This document shows, one piece after another, positions 63,401 to 64,000 of a stretch of DNA of 64,000 nt. Position 1 is the stretch's first letter; the number at the start of each line of letters is the position of its first letter. The DNA comes from Stichopus chloronotus (lineage: Eukaryota > Echinodermata > Holothuroidea > Aspidochirotida > Stichopodidae): contig CM037829.1 of assembly GCA_021234535.1 (NCBI GenBank), forward strand, positions 28,182,962 to 28,246,961. Reading direction: 5' to 3'. The notes under the pieces were generated by a model, which saw only the letters and a list, made by a program, of their open reading frames with translations, did not search any database and had not been told where the DNA came from. The position numbers were made by a program, and so were the translations under genes.

Positions 63401-63631
63401 CGCCTGCTGCTTCTGAACAAGGATGAATATAAATTAGGTGACGTCATGAGAGAATCGATGTCTATAGATCCTATAGCTCCTGTCTTGTATGAGCCGCACT
63501 ACGACGCCCTCAACAGGAGGCTGAGGACGGTAATTGATGTCATTGAAAGATGCATTGCGAATGCAACCTCACCAAAGGAGGTCTTAAAAGAGGAACCTCT
63601 TTTTGAAAATTACCTCAAGTCGTTAAAATGA
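49404..63631 (+). CDS. FAM20C: FAM20-family secretory-pathway kinase, FAM20C-like, complete, 10 coding exons
   Basis: Golgi/secreted kinase of the FAM20 family; vertebrate FAM20C phosphorylates Ser-x-Glu sites on secreted proteins. Exons: 49404-49807, 52760-52890, 56489-56567, 57679-57771, 58564-58679, 60103-60289, 61379-61491, 62068-62149, 62767-62826, 63379-63631. They sum to 1518 nt: 505 codons plus stop, all GT-AG and phase-consistent. Residues about 14-37 form one hydrophobic N-terminal segment (signal anchor or signal peptide). Visible blocks: [26 protein letters not shown]202 in [17 protein letters not shown] (223-236), ILDFRRVPP, the NNTC...VCGKQD cysteine cluster, D378 in NFDRH, D398 in [16 protein letters not shown]378 and D398 are 20 residues apart, as are D458 and D478 in human FAM20C. 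The glutamates of ERHTAEL are kept, arguing against a FAM20A-type pseudokinase. FAM20B is less likely because the PWEHF, GGTQ and cysteine-cluster sequences look like A/C. Exact orthology (C, or ancestral A/C) is unresolved. Confidence 0.93.
50973..51157. repeat. Short-period CCCATATGGG/CCATCTGGG repeat
   Basis: Irregular tandem words ATATGGG, CCCATATGGG, GGGCCC and CCATCTGGG with a period of roughly 20 bases, in intron 1 of the FAM20C-like gene. Similar palindromic CCCATATGGG minisatellites occur widely in marine invertebrate genomes (recall only). Confidence 0.7.
51832..52445. mobile_element. 614-bp TTAA-type MITE (family C)
   Basis: The left end AGGGGAAATCACGGTTT is inverted at the right end as AGGGGAAATCAGGGTTT (one mismatch). 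The right flank is TTAA (52446-52449), the left flank GTAA (51828-51831), a one-base decay of TTAA. The ends resemble family A (AGGGAAAT). No intact open reading frame for a transposase. Located in intron 1 of the FAM20C-like gene. Confidence 0.75.
52760..52890 (+). CDS. FAM20C: FAM20C-like coding exon 2
   Basis: Acceptor ...attgccttccag, donor gtgagt. Encodes [19 protein letters not shown], matching human FAM20C FSPWEHFQREIYRYALYP. Confidence 0.97.
53903..53938. other. 36-nt inverted repeat hairpin
   Basis: CTAAC C TTATAGCT, 8-base loop TCAGGCGG, AGCTATAA T GTTAG: 13 base pairs with one mismatch. It lies 20 bases left of the family A element. Confidence 0.8.
53959..54304. mobile_element. 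346-bp TTAA-flanked MITE (family A, copy 1)
   Basis: A perfect 17-bp terminal inverted repeat AGGGAAATAGGGCGTTT lies at both ends, each immediately flanked by TTAA (53955-53958 and 54305-54308). TTAA duplication with AGGG ends fits Kolobok-type elements better than piggyBac, whose ends start CCY. No coding capacity. Located in intron 2 of the FAM20C-like gene. Confidence 0.85.
54309..54693. mobile_element. 385-bp TTAA-flanked MITE (family B) abutting family A
   Basis: The left end AGCTGGAATATGAGTTG is inverted at the right end as AGCTGGGATATGAGTTG (one mismatch). TTAA flanks both ends: 54305-54308 is shared with the neighbouring family A element, and 54694-54697 lies on the right. Contains a T18 tract. 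No coding capacity. Confidence 0.75.
55612..55751 (-). other. Candidate minus-strand exon inside intron 2 of the FAM20C-like gene, unidentified
   Basis: On the minus strand, acceptor TTTTTTTATGGCCAG at 55752 and donor GTACGT at 55611 bound a 140-nt open stretch encoding [20 protein letters not shown] and neighbours. The composition looks protein-like. No family was recognised and no partner exon was found. Confidence 0.25.
56489..56567 (+). CDS. FAM20C: FAM20C-like coding exon 3
   Basis: Acceptor ...catttgccag, donor gtacgg. Encodes [19 protein letters not shown] and the ATP-site lysine in MKPW, matching human GGTQLKLIMTF and FKPM. Confidence 0.96.
57035..57262. repeat. Minisatellite, ~27-31 bp unit TTATTATxTGGTTCCTATGAGTTCC
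   Basis: About eight diverged copies of TTATTATGTGGTTCCTATGA with GTTCC, in intron 3 of the FAM20C-like gene. It explains the repetitive open frames here. Confidence 0.85.
57679..57771 (+). CDS. FAM20C: FAM20C-like coding exon 4
   Basis: Acceptor ...cctcttcag, donor gtatct. Encodes [18 protein letters not shown], matching human FSDFERHNAEIAAFHLDR. Confidence 0.97.
58143..58235. repeat. 14-bp tandem repeat GACC(T)CACCACTTT, 7 copies
   Basis: Units GACCTCACCACTTT or GACCTTACCACTTT in exact 14-base register. Each junction forms TTTGACCT, the complement of AGGTCAAA, a nuclear-receptor-like half-site. Located in intron 4 of the FAM20C-like gene. Confidence 0.95.
58564..58679 (+). CDS. FAM20C: FAM20C-like coding exon 5
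   Basis: Acceptor ...catttttttacag-type tract (58545-58563), donor gtactt. Encodes [19 protein letters not shown], matching human [18 protein letters not shown]. The NIT triplet is a potential N-glycosylation site. Confidence 0.97.
59625..59917. mobile_element. TTAA-flanked MITE, diverged second copy of family A
   Basis: Internal sequence (about 59660-59785) aligns with 53999-54118 across blocks such as TTTGTAGAC, AATGATAGA, CTCTTTTCAAGAA and AGAAATTCA, and again near the right end (GATGTTTATTG). TTAA lies at 59621-59624 and 59918-59921. The terminal repeats are decayed. Located in intron 5 of the FAM20C-like gene. Confidence 0.65.
60103..60289 (+). CDS. FAM20C: FAM20C-like coding exon 6
   Basis: Acceptor ...ttccgtttggcag, donor gtaaga. 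Encodes [16 protein letters not shown], then [17 protein letters not shown] and [11 protein letters not shown]. The four-cysteine spacing and NPWxRSY match FAM20C. Confidence 0.97.
60387..60470. repeat. (CAA)n microsatellite
   Basis: About 27 uninterrupted CAA units in intron 6 of the FAM20C-like gene, 98 bases after exon 6. Confidence 0.97.
61379..61491 (+). CDS. FAM20C: FAM20C-like coding exon 7
   Basis: Acceptor ...cctaaaacaag (a weak CAAG acceptor fixed by frame and homology), donor gtgagt. Encodes DWETNPNYC and [16 protein letters not shown], matching human EWEVDPDYC and HRILDVMDMTIFDFLM. Confidence 0.95.
61815..61915. repeat. (AAT)n with GAT/ACT interruptions
   Basis: Imperfect AAT run in intron 7 of the FAM20C-like gene. 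It gives an Asn/Asp-rich open frame without coding meaning. Confidence 0.93.
62068..62149 (+). CDS. FAM20C: FAM20C-like coding exon 8 (catalytic)
   Basis: Acceptor ...catatccttag, donor gtaagt. Encodes [15 protein letters not shown] and ILHLDQGR: the catalytic Asp (DRH) and metal-binding Asp. The residue after the second Asp is Gln, where human FAM20C has Asn (DNGRGFG). Confidence 0.97.
62767..62826 (+). CDS. FAM20C: FAM20C-like coding exon 9
   Basis: A 60-nt exon: acceptor ...ttttgtcaacag, donor gtaagt. Encodes [19 protein letters not shown], matching human FGKYSHDELSILVPLQQCC. It is too short to stand out on its own. Confidence 0.96.
63379..63631 (+). CDS. FAM20C: FAM20C-like terminal coding exon 10
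   Basis: Acceptor ...ttgctttcag. Encodes [19 protein letters not shown] and [19 protein letters not shown], matching human IRKSTYLRLQLLAKEEYKL and APVLYQPHLEALDRRLRVV. Stop TGA at 63629-63631. Confidence 0.96.
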
Positions 63632-64000
63632 ATACACAACTTCAAACGGGGGTCTCTCCTATCTCATGCATGATAATTACCCTTAATTAGCATATCACAG
63701 ATATGTATTTATTTAAATTATTTATTTGCTTAGATTTCCTGTTGAATACCTTGTGTAATTAATACACTTTTTTTTCAACGGTCAGGTATAGTGAAAAAGT
63801 ATTCATTTTTCCTTTGCAAGGTGGAGGGGGTGTATATAACCAGGACTGTAAAAAGATCGCGCCATTTTAATCCTGCGTCTTTCTTATCTGCCTATTTGCT
63901 GCCATCACTTTTCTGAAATGGATTTTTTTCACAAGCTTCTATTGGGTCACTTTAGTCTACCACACGTAACCTCTAACGAGATAAGTATCCGACGAATGTC
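63632..64000 (+). other. FAM20C: 3' flank of the FAM20C-like gene
   Basis: AT-rich 3' UTR or flank. No canonical AATAAA close to the stop was seen; the window ends before any downstream gene is visible. Confidence 0.5.

Overview
The window is animal nuclear DNA. It is AT-rich, carries long spliceosomal introns with GT-AG boundaries, many microsatellites and minisatellites, and decayed transposons. Two complete protein-coding genes lie head to tail on the + strand. Words such as 'taggcctat' and 'accggtat', repeats built around AGGTCA/TGACCT, and protein sequences that resemble but are clearly diverged from the vertebrate versions suggest a marine invertebrate deuterostome, most likely an echinoderm. 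This is inference from recall; no search was possible.

Layout. Positions 1-19,560 have no gene I can support. They hold (TCTA)n and (TATC/TGTC)n microsatellites, a perfect 133-bp tandem duplication, about 0.78-kb diverged tandem repeats at 7.5-9.4 kb with a stray copy near 5.4 kb, an array of units each carrying GACCTTTGACCT-type words (6.3-7.2 kb), a frameshifted reverse-transcriptase relic (12.04-12.72 kb), minus-strand open stretches of unknown origin (13.5-14.5 kb) and a CpG-rich block (17.04-17.64 kb).

Positions 19,762-44,951 hold NUP85, the Y-complex (Nup107-160) nucleoporin, in 19 coding exons that join in frame to 667 codons (human NUP85 is about 656). Its introns hold a 315-bp terminal-inverted-repeat element with a 9-bp target duplication, a tRNA-like SINE head, a 42-bp minisatellite and AGGTCA-bearing tandem repeats. 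Positions 44,952-49,403 are intergenic.

Positions 49,404-63,631 hold a FAM20-family secretory-pathway kinase, closest to FAM20C, in 10 coding exons that join to 505 codons. The catalytic Lys and Asp residues are visible. Its introns hold several short elements flanked by TTAA, two of them sharing one TTAA, plus further mini- and microsatellites. The two genes have unrelated jobs (nuclear pore scaffold; Golgi/secreted protein phosphorylation), so their adjacency does not imply joint function.

No CRISPR array, rRNA gene, intact tRNA gene, intact transposase or clearly novel gene system was found. The most notable non-genic content is the set of non-autonomous inverted-repeat elements and the recurrent nuclear-receptor-like half-site arrays.
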